This document shows positions 9,601-17,677 of a DNA stretch of 51,220 nucleotides, in pieces. This DNA comes from Sphingomonadales bacterium (GTDB taxonomy: Bacteria > Pseudomonadota > Alphaproteobacteria > Sphingomonadales > Sphingomonadaceae). Below the pieces are notes generated by a model. The model was not told the DNA's origin. It searched no databases and saw only the letters and a program-made list of their open reading frames with translations. A program made the position numbers and the translations under genes. Location of the stretch: positions 1 through 51,220 of the forward strand of contig JAGWVC010000016.1 in assembly GCA_018971065.1 (NCBI GenBank), given 5' to 3'. Every line of letters starts with the position of its first letter. The first letter of the stretch is position 1.

Positions 9601-10644
9601 CAGCACCAGCGCCGCCATCCCCGGCACCGGCTTGCCGATGGTGATCGCGCGGTCGGGCAGCACATCGCCGCGCACGCAGGTCACCGCGCACTCGGTCGGG
9701 CCATAGCCGTTGACCATGCGCCGCCCGGCCGCCCACAGGTCGGCAATGTCACGCGGCAGCGCCTCGCCGCCGACGTACAGCAGCCGCAGGTCCGGCAGTG
9801 CCGCCGCCGGATCGGCGCAGCCGCTGGATCGCAGCAGCGTCGGCGGCGGACAGAACACCGTCGCCCGCTCCGCCTGCAACCAGCCGACGATATCCGGCCC
9901 CAGCCGCGCGGCGGCATCGTCCATCACCACCAGCGTCGCGCCGCTGGCCAGCGCCAGCCAGGTCTCCTCGATCGACGAATCGTAAGCCGAGGACGATCCC
10001 TGCACCACTCGGTCGCCCGGCCCCAGCGCGAATTCGGCCAGGTCGCCCGCCACCAGGTTGGCAATGGCGCGATGCTCCACCATCACGCCCTTGGGCTTGC
10101 CGGTCGTGCCGCTGGTATAGATCACATAGGCCAGCCGCGCGGGCGCCACTTCCGGCAATTCCACCGCCGGCGGCTCTTCCGCCAGCAGCACCGCCGCATC
10201 CAGCGCCAGCCCTGCGGCCAGCCCCAGCGGCGCCAATCGCGCCAGCCCGGCGGCATCGGCCAGCACCGCCACCGGCGCGGCATCCGCGAAGATCTCGCCG
10301 ATGCGCTCGGCCGGAAAGCCCGGATCGAGGCAGGTATAGGCCCCGCCCGCCTTCAGCACCGCCAGTTGCGCCAGCAGGTTCAGCCGCGAGGCACGCGGCA
10401 GCAGCAGCACGACGATGCTCTCGCCGACGATGCGCGGCGTCAGATGCCGCGCCAGCCGGTCCGACAGCGCATCCAGCTCGCCATAAGTCAGCGCGTCACG
10501 CCCCGGCCTATCCTTGCCCGGCGGAATCTCCAGCGCCACAGCATCGGGCATCGCCGCCGCGCGCACGCGCAGGAAGCGCTGCAGCGGCCACGCCAACGCG
10601 CCATCGGCGCCCTGCGCCGCACCCGGAATTGCCCCCTCTGCCAT
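6634..10644 (-). CDS. Pls/PosA-type nonribosomal peptide synthetase-like membrane protein
   Basis: The 1336-residue protein starts with an amino-acid adenylation domain (about 20-510): AYVIYTSGTTGKPKG ATP loop (about 172-186), GYGPTE (about 313-318), YRTGDL (about 395-400) and the GKLDRK core lysine region (about 507-512). A carrier domain follows with GGDSL, whose serine (about 566) should take phosphopantetheine. There is no condensation or thioesterase domain. The C-terminal half has several membrane helices interleaved with left-handed beta-helix hexapeptide regions, the layout of the Pls/PosA terminal-domain family. That family includes polymer-forming synthetases such as epsilon-poly-lysine synthase. 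The likely role is to activate one amino acid and couple it to itself or a surface acceptor at the membrane. The substrate is not determined. A 15-nt tandem repeat lies in the adenylation C-lobe. Confidence 0.9.
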   Translation of the reverse strand: MAEGAIPGAAQGADGALAWPLQRFLRVRAAAMPDAVALEIPPGKDRPGRDALTYGELDALSDRLARHLTPRIVGESIVVLLLPRASRLNLLAQLAVLKAGGAYTCLDPGFPAERIGEIFADAAPVAVLADAAGLARLAPLGLAAGLALDAAVLLAEEPPAVELPEVAPARLAYVIYTSGTTGKPKGVMVEHRAIANLVAGDLAEFALGPGDRVVQGSSSAYDSSIEETWLALASGATLVVMDDAAARLGPDIVGWLQAERATVFCPPPTLLRSSGCADPAAALPDLRLLYVGGEALPRDIADLWAAGRRMVNGYGPTECAVTCVRGDVLPDRAITIGKPVPGMAALVLDEALEPVSAGAQGELCMSGAGLARGYRNLPDFTAQKFVDHPTLGRVYRTGDLVHCDADGDYHYHGRIDAQVKLRGYRIELGEIEARLDGMAGVRAAACRLQGEAGVQELVAWVVPDGDAADGDAPDGDALRAELARTLPGYMVPRGIGFLDELPTTVGGKLDRKALPELALAPVAEGEIVAPEGPVETLLAAAAADILKRPDGVSVTADFFEGLGGDSLSAAMLVTLLREHDHTEWITVSDIYEARTIRALALRADRAVPSEDLARAEIGQREGVRRPLLTGLVQTAWLLAMVCVGSWASWVLAFIVFPLLFGRLGLVGFIVLSPLLAAAAALLWLPLSVGLAVLAKRVLIGRYRAIRSPVGSSWYARHWLVVQLARLIPWGMLQGSRMQLSVLRALGATIGQGVHIGAGVELRRGGWDLLVLEDDVAVGVDGVLGLVELDRGDVVVGPVTLGRGATLQTRAGLCGGASMGAGSQLGALSILNPGQHVPDGALWSGVPAVPAGIAPAAKAVDPGVTAMAPWAHDGLMALADGGMAFVAALPAALLAVGLCWAAGVDVNAVWRWLWNPVFSGRIIALLLGLTFVATPVTLVWQALLLRMIGRVKPGTIPRWCGAHIRAALKADMVRQAGEWLSGTVFYAKWLKLAGMDIGPKCEISTIIDVVPELVTIGAETFFADGIYLGGGHAQAGTVTLAHTHLGRNTFLGNHAVVPAGEQLPDDILFGIATLAEGAKIKSGGARFGQPSFDLPRREVVAVDRRMTHDPSPIRYANRVIWELARFALPILPLLLGAGWYAVLAHARGASAMAMFAAVLPGATLAVLVALCLAVTVLKWVLIGRVKPGQHALWSCWCSRWDFVYVAWAQWAYAVLVRLEGTWLLPWYLRAMGLRIGKGVVLGPEFAQVVDPDMIFIEDGATASPYFQAHTFEDRVLKVGHVRIGKGATVSRGTVPLYGAVVGEGARVGPHSVIMKEEHLLPGVDYQGVPTRVYGREG
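9214..9255 (-). repeat. In-frame 15-nt tandem repeat (about 3 units) in the Pls/PosA-type gene
   Basis: The coding strand reads nearly three copies of a 15-nt unit beginning GATGGCGATGC, encoding DGDAADGDAPDGDA (residues about 464-477). It lies in a surface linker of the adenylation domain C-lobe. Units are a multiple of three, so slippage would change length without breaking frame. Confidence 0.75.
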
Positions 10645-10757
10645 GCCCCGCCTCTATCAACCCCTGCGCGCAGTGCAACGATTGCCTATGCGATTGACAC
10701 AGCCTGCGCCCCACGACAGCATCACCCCCGGGGGCGGCACACGAACTGGGGGTTAAC

Positions 10758-11237
10758 ATGAGCGATTTCGAAGGTGCTGCCGACCGCAGCCTGGAAGTGG
10801 TGCGCGATTCCGAAGGCTATGCCACGCTGCTGGCACGGACGCCGTTTGCCGCCGGCGCGCTGGTCGCCCCGTTCGGCGCGCGCGAGGAATTGCGCGCGCC
10901 CAATTACCTGACGGTGCAGGTGGCTGCCGACCGGCACATCCTGCTGGCGCCCGAACACTTGCAGTACATCAACCATAGCTGCGAGCCGAACGTGTTCTTC
11001 GACACCGCCCACGGCAAAATCGTCGCCCTGCGCGACATCGCCGCGGATGAGCCGATCACCTTCTTCTACCCGTCCACCGAATGGACGATGGACCGCGCGT
11101 TCGCCTGTCACTGCGGCACGCCGTCGTGCCTGGGCCAGATCGCCGGCGCCTCGCAACTGCCGCCCGCCGTCATCGCCCGCTACCGCCTGGCCGATCACAT
11201 CGCGGCGGCGCTGGCAGGCGCAAACGCCGAGGCCTGA
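10758..11237 (+). CDS. SET-domain protein (probable protein-lysine methyltransferase)
   Basis: The 159-residue protein is a minimal SET domain. The hallmark NHSCEPN lies at residues 72-78 (AdoMet and pseudoknot region). The ITFFYPSTEW segment (about 100-109) stands where SET proteins carry the catalytic tyrosine. A post-SET-like C-x-C-G-x4-C cluster at C117, C119 and C124 can bind zinc together with C75. SET proteins methylate lysines of proteins with AdoMet. The bacterial target here is unknown. The gene is divergent from the Pls/PosA-type gene across a 113-bp gap and is followed by a strong terminator, so it is probably a single-gene unit. Confidence 0.85.
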   Translation: MSDFEGAADRSLEVVRDSEGYATLLARTPFAAGALVAPFGAREELRAPNYLTVQVAADRHILLAPEHLQYINHSCEPNVFFDTAHGKIVALRDIAADEPITFFYPSTEWTMDRAFACHCGTPSCLGQIAGASQLPPAVIARYRLADHIAAALAGANAEA

Positions 11238-11242
11238 ATGCA

Positions 11243-11268
11243 AAAGGGCGGCCCGAAGGCCGCCCTTT
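11243..11268. terminator. Bidirectional intrinsic terminator
   Basis: A perfect 10-bp stem AAAGGGCGGC / GCCGCCCTTT surrounds a CCGAAG loop, with A and T runs on the two flanks. It sits between the convergent SET gene and TonB-receptor gene, so it can serve both. Confidence 0.92.
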
Positions 11269-11272
11269 CGTA

Positions 11273-13807
11273 TCAGAAGTCCGCGCCGAACTTCAACCCG
11301 ATCGTGCGCGGCTGGGTCGGCACAATATACGGCCGGTTGGTACATTCGCCGCACTCGACAAACCGCGAAAGCTGGCCGCGCTCGTCGGTCACGTTCTGCA
11401 CGAACACCTCGAACGAGTACTTCTTCAGCGTCGCCCCCAGCGCCAGGTTCACCTGCCCGAACGACGGCAAGCCACCGATCGCCGCCGCGAACGCGGTACG
11501 CAGGTCGGACGAGGCGCTGCCCTGCCAGGTGCCGTTGACCTGGGCATAGCCCTTGGCCGGGCCGATCGGGAAGGCATAGCGCGCGGTCGCGCTCATCTTC
11601 CATTTCGGCGTGATCGGCAGGCGCGTGCCCTTCGGCGCGTCAATGCTGTTGGCCGAGCCGTCGGCCAGCGGCACCGTGCACGCATAGGTGGGATCGATGC
11701 CGTGGCACAGGTTGTTGCGCAGCTTCGCATCGGTATAGGCGCCGGCGAAGTTCAGCGTCAGCGGGTCGAGGTTGACCGAGGCATCGACGTCGAAGCCCTT
11801 GATCCGCGCGGTCGGCCCATTGGTGATGATGGTGAAGCTGTTCGGCCCCAGATAGGCGAACTGGAAATTCTTCCAGTCCTGCATGTAGATTGCCGCGTTC
11901 AACTTGACCACGCCGCCCGCCAGCGTGGACTTGAAGCCCAGCTCGTAGTTGGTCAGGTAATCAGGCTGGTACGGCCCGAAATCGCCCTTGCGGTTGTTGC
12001 CGCCCGGACGGAACCCGCGCGATGCCGTGCCATAAAGCATCAGCCCGGCCTGCGGCTTCCAGGTGGCGTTGAAGCGATAGGTCACGCCGTCGCCCTTGGC
12101 ATGAACCGGATCGACGCCCGAACCGTTCCACACGCCCAGGTTGGTGCAGGGGCTGCCCGCCACTGCGCCCGGCGCCAGCACGGCGGCGGCCGTGCCCTTC
12201 ACGTCGATCAGCCGCTTGCCGCCGGTGGTGAAGCACTGGATCACGCCGGTCTTGGAACTGTAGGCGCCGTTCGACGGCGAGTCGGTATAGAGGTTGCCCG
12301 GGTTGCGGCCGAAGCCATAGAACCCGATCAGCGAGTTGTCGTACTTGAACAGGCGCGCACCGGCAGTCACCGTCACCTTCGGCGCCACGTCATAGCTCAG
12401 CTCGCCGAACGCGGCATAGTCGCGATCGATGCGGTGCTGCTGCGTCAGCCACAGCGTCCCCGGATTGCCGTTCACCGACACGTTCGGCCCCAGCCCGGCA
12501 ATCTTGTAGTCCTGGTGGATGTCGTTCGACTGGCGTTGCAGGAACAGCCCGCCGACGAAGCGCAACGGCGCGCTGGCGGGCGAGGCAATGCGCAGCTCGT
12601 GGCTCATCTTCTTGAAGTGATCGCTGCCGATCACGTTCTGGCGCGGGTCGATCGTGTTGCCGTTCTTGTCCAGGTACGCGAAGTAGTAGGCCAGCCCGCC
12701 CACGCTCTGGTACATGTTGTCGTAGGCTTCGGAATAGTCGGTATAATCGCTCGACTGGTAATCCTTGCGGTCCAGATAGGCACCGGCATAAGTCAGGTCC
12801 CAGTTGCCCAGCTTGCCCTCAATGGTCAGTGCCGCCTGGATGAAGCGGTCACGCCGGTATTCGGGGAAGAAGTGCTGCACCTTCAGGTCGCCAACGCTGG
12901 GGTCGAACCCGTACGAACCGTGGCTGCGGGTATCCTGGAACATCACCGTCGGCGTCACCGTCCAGTTGTCGTCCAGCTCCACCTTCAGCGCGGCGCGGCC
13001 ACCGGCGATCTCGGTATCGTTGTAGTTGGCCTTCACGAAGGCCTTGTTGTTCACCGAAATGCCGTCCTTCAGGCAGCCGCTGACGTTGCCGTTGGCATCG
13101 AACAGCGTGGTGCCGCAGAACGTGCGCGTGCCCGCGACGTTGTCGATATAACCGGCGTCGCGCTGGTAGTAGCCGACTACACGCAGCGCCGCCTTTTCCG
13201 ACAGCGGCGCGTTGATGAAGCCTTCCAGCTTGCCACCCCAGCCGCCCTTGCTGATGTGGTTCACCTCGGCATCGACGCGGCCGTCGAAATGGCCGGTGCT
13301 GGGCTTGTTGGTGATGATGCGGATCGTGCCCGCTTCCGACGAGGCGCCGTACAACGTGCCCTGCGGACCCGACAGGCTTTCGATGCGGGCGATGTCGTAG
13401 ATGTGGACGTCGAGGTTGCCGCCGATCGTCGTCACCGGCTGTTCGTCGAGGTAGACGCCCACCGACGGCAGCGAGCCCGAGTGGTTGCCGTCGCCGCCCG
13501 AAGCCACGCCGCGCATGTAGATGACGTTGGTGCCCGGCCCGCCCAGCGACTGGAACGTCACCGACGGCAACTGCTGGGTATAGCTGTTGAAATCCGAGAT
13601 GTTGAGCTGGTTCAGCTTCGCCGTGCCCAGCGCCTGGATCGAGATCGGCACGTTCTGCAGGTTTTCGCTGCGCTTCTGCGCGGTGACGACAATGACGTTG
13701 GCGTCTTCCCCGGCTTGCGGTGCCGACTGCGCCAGCGCGGGCAGCGAAACGAGTGCGGATGTGGCAAGCAGCGCGCTGGAAACGGCGCGGCGGGCAAAGT
13801 GACGCAT
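11273..13807 (-). CDS. TonB-dependent outer-membrane receptor
   Basis: The 844-residue protein has a signal peptide ending near residue 26 (LVSLPALA), a TonB-box/plug entry (NVIVVTAQKRSENLQNVPIS), the plug motif YMRGVASGG and the IESLSGPQGTLYG segment, then a beta-barrel ending in an aromatic residue (TIGLKFGADF). These mark the sphingomonad-expanded class of TonB receptors that take up complex organic compounds or siderophores. No substrate is evident and no transporter or degradation gene is adjacent. It is probably monocistronic, with its own 124-bp upstream region and a shared downstream terminator. Confidence 0.95.
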   Translation of the reverse strand: MRHFARRAVSSALLATSALVSLPALAQSAPQAGEDANVIVVTAQKRSENLQNVPISIQALGTAKLNQLNISDFNSYTQQLPSVTFQSLGGPGTNVIYMRGVASGGDGNHSGSLPSVGVYLDEQPVTTIGGNLDVHIYDIARIESLSGPQGTLYGASSEAGTIRIITNKPSTGHFDGRVDAEVNHISKGGWGGKLEGFINAPLSEKAALRVVGYYQRDAGYIDNVAGTRTFCGTTLFDANGNVSGCLKDGISVNNKAFVKANYNDTEIAGGRAALKVELDDNWTVTPTVMFQDTRSHGSYGFDPSVGDLKVQHFFPEYRRDRFIQAALTIEGKLGNWDLTYAGAYLDRKDYQSSDYTDYSEAYDNMYQSVGGLAYYFAYLDKNGNTIDPRQNVIGSDHFKKMSHELRIASPASAPLRFVGGLFLQRQSNDIHQDYKIAGLGPNVSVNGNPGTLWLTQQHRIDRDYAAFGELSYDVAPKVTVTAGARLFKYDNSLIGFYGFGRNPGNLYTDSPSNGAYSSKTGVIQCFTTGGKRLIDVKGTAAAVLAPGAVAGSPCTNLGVWNGSGVDPVHAKGDGVTYRFNATWKPQAGLMLYGTASRGFRPGGNNRKGDFGPYQPDYLTNYELGFKSTLAGGVVKLNAAIYMQDWKNFQFAYLGPNSFTIITNGPTARIKGFDVDASVNLDPLTLNFAGAYTDAKLRNNLCHGIDPTYACTVPLADGSANSIDAPKGTRLPITPKWKMSATARYAFPIGPAKGYAQVNGTWQGSASSDLRTAFAAAIGGLPSFGQVNLALGATLKKYSFEVFVQNVTDERGQLSRFVECGECTNRPYIVPTQPRTIGLKFGADF

Positions 13808-13931
13808 GCAAGACCCCTCATGGCAGCGTGACGTTATCGTGACGATCAGGTTTCACCTGTGTTGCGGGTGCTGCACTGCGTCAAGCAAAACTGGCAGGAG
13901 TGTCAGCAAGTTCTGCGCAATTGTGCCCAAA

Positions 13932-15536
13932 TTACCACGCCGCCGGGTGCCGCCAGTCGTCCAGAACCGGCCCCAGCGCCGCCCGCAACGGGTCGAGATG
14001 CGCCGCGAACGGCTGCCAGCCGCTGGTGCCCTCGCGGAAGATCGGGCGCCGCACCTGCTCGGAACTCGCCGTGCGCACCGCCCGCTCGGTCTCGTGGAAC
14101 GCCAGGCACGCCGGCTCGAACGGCAGCCCGCAATGGTCCAGAAGGCTGCGCACCTCGCGCTCGGTATGCTCGACCATGTCCTCGTAGATCACCCGGTGGA
14201 CGCGCCCCGGCATCACCTTGTCGATGTGCGCCATCAGCCGCACATAGTCGCGATAGTACGCCCCCATGTCCGCCAGCGAGTACGAGAACGCCTGCCCGCG
14301 CGCGAAGTGCTGCTTGAAGTTGGAAAAGCAGCAGCCCAGCGGATGGCGCCGCGCGTCGATGATCGTCGCGTTCGGCAGCACCAGCGCGATGAACAGCACA
14401 TGCGCCCAGTTGTTCGGTAGCTTGTCGATGAACAGCGGCCGGTCGGTCTTGCGTTGGATGCGGGTGCGTTTCAGGTATTCCTCGCCCAGCGCCGCCAGCT
14501 CGCCCGCCCCCAGCCCCGGCAAGCCCGCCGGATAGGCCTTGTCGCGCCGCGCCAGCACCGGCATGTCGGGCAGTTCCGACGTGCCTTCCACCGCCGAATG
14601 GCTGGCCAGGATTTGCTCGACCAGTGTGGACCCCGCGCGCGGCATCCCCAGCACGAACACCGGATCGGGCGCGCCGCACCCCATGCCCGCCCGCGCCGCC
14701 ACGAATTCGGGCGTCGCGAGTCCGATCAACTGGTCGACGAACCGCGTCGTCTCGGCCGCGTCATAGCGCAACCCCTCGCGCCGCAACGCATTCCCGGCAG
14801 CATAATGCGCGAAGGCGGCATCGGCATCGCCGCGATCCTCGCAGGCCTTGCCCAGCGCGAAGTCCAGGTGAAAACGGTCGTCGTCGGCAATGTCGTCGCG
14901 CGCCAGCGCGCTGCGCATCGCCGCCAGGTCCCCATCGTCGAACCGCACGGTTTTCAGGTTCGCCAGGCTCCACCATGCCTCGCCCAGCGCCGGCGCATGG
15001 TCCAGCGCGCGGCGATAGGCGGCGACGCCGTCGGCCTGCCGCCCCACCGTCTTCAGCATGTGGCCATAGCTCATCCACACGCGCGGCTGCTCGGGCGCGC
15101 GGTCCAGCACCTGCGCGTACAGCGCCAGCGCCTCGTCGAAATCGCCGATCCGGCCATAGGCCGCCGCCTGCAGGTTGGCGTGGCCGGGGTTGTCCGGGTC
15201 TTCCGCCACCACCCGATCCAGCTCCGCCAGCGCCTCCTCGGCGCGGTTCTGGCGATAGAGCACCAGCGCCAGATTGGCCCGCGCCGCGGTGAACGCCGGC
15301 GACAGCTCCAGCGCGCGGCGCAACAGGTTCTCGGCATCGCGATAGCGCCCGATCCGCCCGGCCAGCTCGGCAAACATGCGGATCGCGGCGACGTCGAACG
15401 GGTCTTCCTTCAGGTGCGCGCGCAGCAGCGGCTCGGCACGCGGCAGTTCGTTGTCATGCAGTGCCAGCGCCGCTTCCAGCAGCCGGGGATGATACCGCCC
15501 CGGCCCCGCCAGCCAGGCATCCGGCGCCCCGGCCAT
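13932..15536 (-). CDS. TPR-repeat sulfotransferase
   Basis: The 534-residue protein has an N-terminal half of tetratricopeptide repeats (about 20-240) and a C-terminal sulfotransferase domain. The 5'-phosphosulfate loop is PVFVLGMPRAGSTLVEQIL, and the DARRHPLGCCFSNFK segment corresponds to the 3'-phosphate-binding region. It should transfer sulfate from PAPS to an unknown acceptor. The start at 15536 is chosen because it forms TGATG with the stop of the upstream PAP2 gene; the frame stays open further upstream but only as a shadow of that gene. Coupling with PAP2 and lipid-kinase genes suggests a lipid or glycolipid acceptor (inference). Confidence 0.88.
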   Translation of the reverse strand: MAGAPDAWLAGPGRYHPRLLEAALALHDNELPRAEPLLRAHLKEDPFDVAAIRMFAELAGRIGRYRDAENLLRRALELSPAFTAARANLALVLYRQNRAEEALAELDRVVAEDPDNPGHANLQAAAYGRIGDFDEALALYAQVLDRAPEQPRVWMSYGHMLKTVGRQADGVAAYRRALDHAPALGEAWWSLANLKTVRFDDGDLAAMRSALARDDIADDDRFHLDFALGKACEDRGDADAAFAHYAAGNALRREGLRYDAAETTRFVDQLIGLATPEFVAARAGMGCGAPDPVFVLGMPRAGSTLVEQILASHSAVEGTSELPDMPVLARRDKAYPAGLPGLGAGELAALGEEYLKRTRIQRKTDRPLFIDKLPNNWAHVLFIALVLPNATIIDARRHPLGCCFSNFKQHFARGQAFSYSLADMGAYYRDYVRLMAHIDKVMPGRVHRVIYEDMVEHTEREVRSLLDHCGLPFEPACLAFHETERAVRTASSEQVRRPIFREGTSGWQPFAAHLDPLRAALGPVLDDWRHPAAW

Positions 15537-16519
15537 CAACCCGGCACCGCCACCGGAGACGGCTGGGGCAGGCGCACCCGCCACCACTGCCCGACCCGCA
15601 CCGCGCCAAGCGCCGCGAACGCCACCAGCGCGCCCAGGATCATGTCCACCAGGTAATGCGTGCCCTCTACCGGAATCGCCAGCAGCATCGCGGTGTTCAG
15701 CGGCACCAGCCAGCGCCGCAGCAGCGCCACCGGCCACGCGGCGGCAATGTACAGCACCGCGCAGACGGTATGGAAACTGGGCGCGCAGACGATGCCGCGC
15801 AACGCATCGAATTCGATCCGGCTGATCGCGTGCGCGCGCAGCGCCGGGATGATGGCGCCCTGATACAGCCCGTTGGTCGGCATGTAGGCGATCGGCCCAT
15901 GCCACAGGAACGCCAGCGCCCCGCGCGCCGGAAACAGCGGGAACAGCACCAGCGTCAACACCGTTGACAGCCAGAACGCCAGCAGGAAGCGATAGGCCTG
16001 CACCCGTCGGCCGTGCCACGCCATCCAGCCGATCAGCGCCAGCGGCGAGACGAACACCGAATCGTAGGCTGCCGCGCCCAGCCATTGCAGCGTGGGATGG
16101 CGCACCACCAGCCGGTACAGTTCCAGCCAGTCGAAATGCAGCATCCGGTCCGCCCGCGCCAGCGCCGCGTCATCGAAGCCGGTCGTGGCCGACGCCGCCT
16201 CATAGCTGCCGATCGCGCCCAGCACGGCAATCGCGATCATCGCCAGGCACAGTTCCGAAAAATCGCGCAGCCGCGTCTGCCCCGGGCTGGCGGCGCCGTG
16301 AGTCCGGTGCCGCACCAGCGCGAAAGCGGCAATCGCCACCGCCAGCGCCGCGAACGCCCGGTTGACCGGATCGACCGTCAGCCGCGTGCGGATCATCAGC
16401 AGCGCGATCGCCACCGCACTGGCCAGCAGCGCGCCCGCAAGCCAGCGCCGCAATTCGGCAGGCGAGGCGGCGTGAACGTCCGCGCGGTGCGTCATGTGCC
16501 TGCCGGGAATATCACTCAT
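15536..16519 (-). CDS. Aur1-like PAP2-family membrane phosphatase/transferase
   Basis: This integral membrane protein has about six helices and the PAP2 catalytic motifs of the Aur1/Ipt1-like branch: CAPSFHT and, near the C-terminus, EGTHYLVDMILG. Eukaryotic Aur1 transfers phosphoinositol to ceramide, and bacterial relatives handle lipid phosphates. Sphingomonads make sphingolipids, so a sphingolipid head-group reaction is plausible but not shown. The start at 16519 (MSDIPGRH) is a choice among three methionines; the longest frame begins at 16552. The stop overlaps the sulfotransferase start by one base. Confidence 0.78.
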   Translation of the reverse strand: MSDIPGRHMTHRADVHAASPAELRRWLAGALLASAVAIALLMIRTRLTVDPVNRAFAALAVAIAAFALVRHRTHGAASPGQTRLRDFSELCLAMIAIAVLGAIGSYEAASATTGFDDAALARADRMLHFDWLELYRLVVRHPTLQWLGAAAYDSVFVSPLALIGWMAWHGRRVQAYRFLLAFWLSTVLTLVLFPLFPARGALAFLWHGPIAYMPTNGLYQGAIIPALRAHAISRIEFDALRGIVCAPSFHTVCAVLYIAAAWPVALLRRWLVPLNTAMLLAIPVEGTHYLVDMILGALVAFAALGAVRVGQWWRVRLPQPSPVAVPG

Positions 16520-16699
16520 CGATCGCCGTCGCATGCTTCCTGAAGCCGGCAACTCCTGGCTGCCCGTTTTCTGTCTTGCGCGTTGATCCGGCCTGGCGCG
16601 ATTGCGCCGTGCCGCCGTACCGACCCGCCCTTCCCCGATGCGCGCGTCCTTGCCGCAAAATCGCGCCGCGCGAAAGTCCCCCTGCCCGGCAGCCGGTTT

Positions 16700-17579
16700 T
16701 TACACGAAGCGCAGCGGCTCCGACGCCACACGCAGCGCCACGGGCGTGGTCGCCACCACATCGCCATCGGCCTGCACCGGCAGCGGCCCGTCCGCCACGA
16801 TCGTCAGCGCCCGCGCGTCCATGCGGTGCCATTCGCGCGCGCCGAACCGTCCGCCCAGCATCGCGCTCAGCAATAGCCGGGCAATGTCCCGCCGCCGCGC
16901 GCGCGGCAGCACCAGCACCCGGAACCGGTCGGACAGCAGGTCGGCCTGGCGGTCCAGCACCCACGGTCCGGCATAGAACCGCCCCTTGCACACGAACACC
17001 GCCTCGCCCGCAAATGCCCTGCCATCCACCGTCACCGTCAGCCGCGGGCGCGGCCAGCGCCGCCAGCGCCAGCACATAGGCCAGCTTGCCGAACCGCCGC
17101 TTGGCCCCCGCCGTCACCCGATCGACGACGATGCTGTCGATCCCCACCGAGGCGCAGCACAGGAACGGCTGCCCGTCCAGTTCACCAAAGAAGTGCCGCC
17201 GCTGCCGCCCTTCGCGCAAACGCCGCACCAATGCCCCGCCCTGCGCGCGATACCCCGCCTCGCGCGCCAGCAGGTTCACGGTGCCGGCGGGAAAGATGCA
17301 GTAGGCGGTGGCCTGCGCCGTTTCGCGGTTCCGCGCGATCACCATGCGCGCGGTGCCGTCGCCGCCGACCATGCAGGTCAGATGCGCCGCGTCCACCGCC
17401 GCCGGAAGCCGGTAGGCCAGACTGTCCTCCACCCGCACGACATGCCCGGCACGTTCCAGCGCCGCCCGCAACGCATCCAGCTTCCGCGCCGAGTACCCGC
17501 CCGCATGGGGATTGCACGCCAGCACCACGCGGCGCGGCGCGGCGGGCAAAGGCACATCGGGAATCGAAGCGTCCGCCAT
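16700..17579 (-). pseudogene. Diacylglycerol/sphingosine-type lipid kinase, interrupted by a frameshift
   Basis: The first frame (from 17579, MADASIPD) carries the lipid-kinase hallmarks: NPHAGG near the N-terminus, the ATP loop VGGDGTARMVI, and FPAGTVNLLARE. After LAYVLALAALAA, family-like sequence continues only in another frame (PRLTVTVDGRAFAGEAVFV through SEPLRFV, ending at 16700). The switch falls at a GGG run at about 17046-17048 (CCC on the coding strand), consistent with one extra base. Unshifted, the frame runs on to 16512 with a nonsense arginine/glycine-rich tail. Either the gene is recently inactivated or this is a sequencing error. It lies about 180 bp upstream of the PAP2 gene on the same strand, suggesting one lipid-phosphate pathway. 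The frame extends to 17633, but GAGCGGGGG before 17579 favours that start. Confidence 0.82.
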
Positions 17580-17677
17580 CCGCCCCCGCTCGCCGATCCC
17601 CGGCCCCCGCGCAAGCCCCGACAGGCTTGCCATCTGCGCCCGCCGCGCCTTACCATTGCCGCCGAGAGGATCGTTTC

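Noticed and set aside
7078..10761. Very long plus-strand open frame (over 1200 codons) opposite the Pls/PosA-type gene
   Set aside because: Histidine/arginine/glutamine-rich nonsense typical of the antisense frame of a high-GC gene; the minus-strand product has clear domains.
11081..13831. Long plus-strand open frame opposite the TonB receptor
   Set aside because: Low-complexity antisense translation; the receptor on the minus strand is certain.
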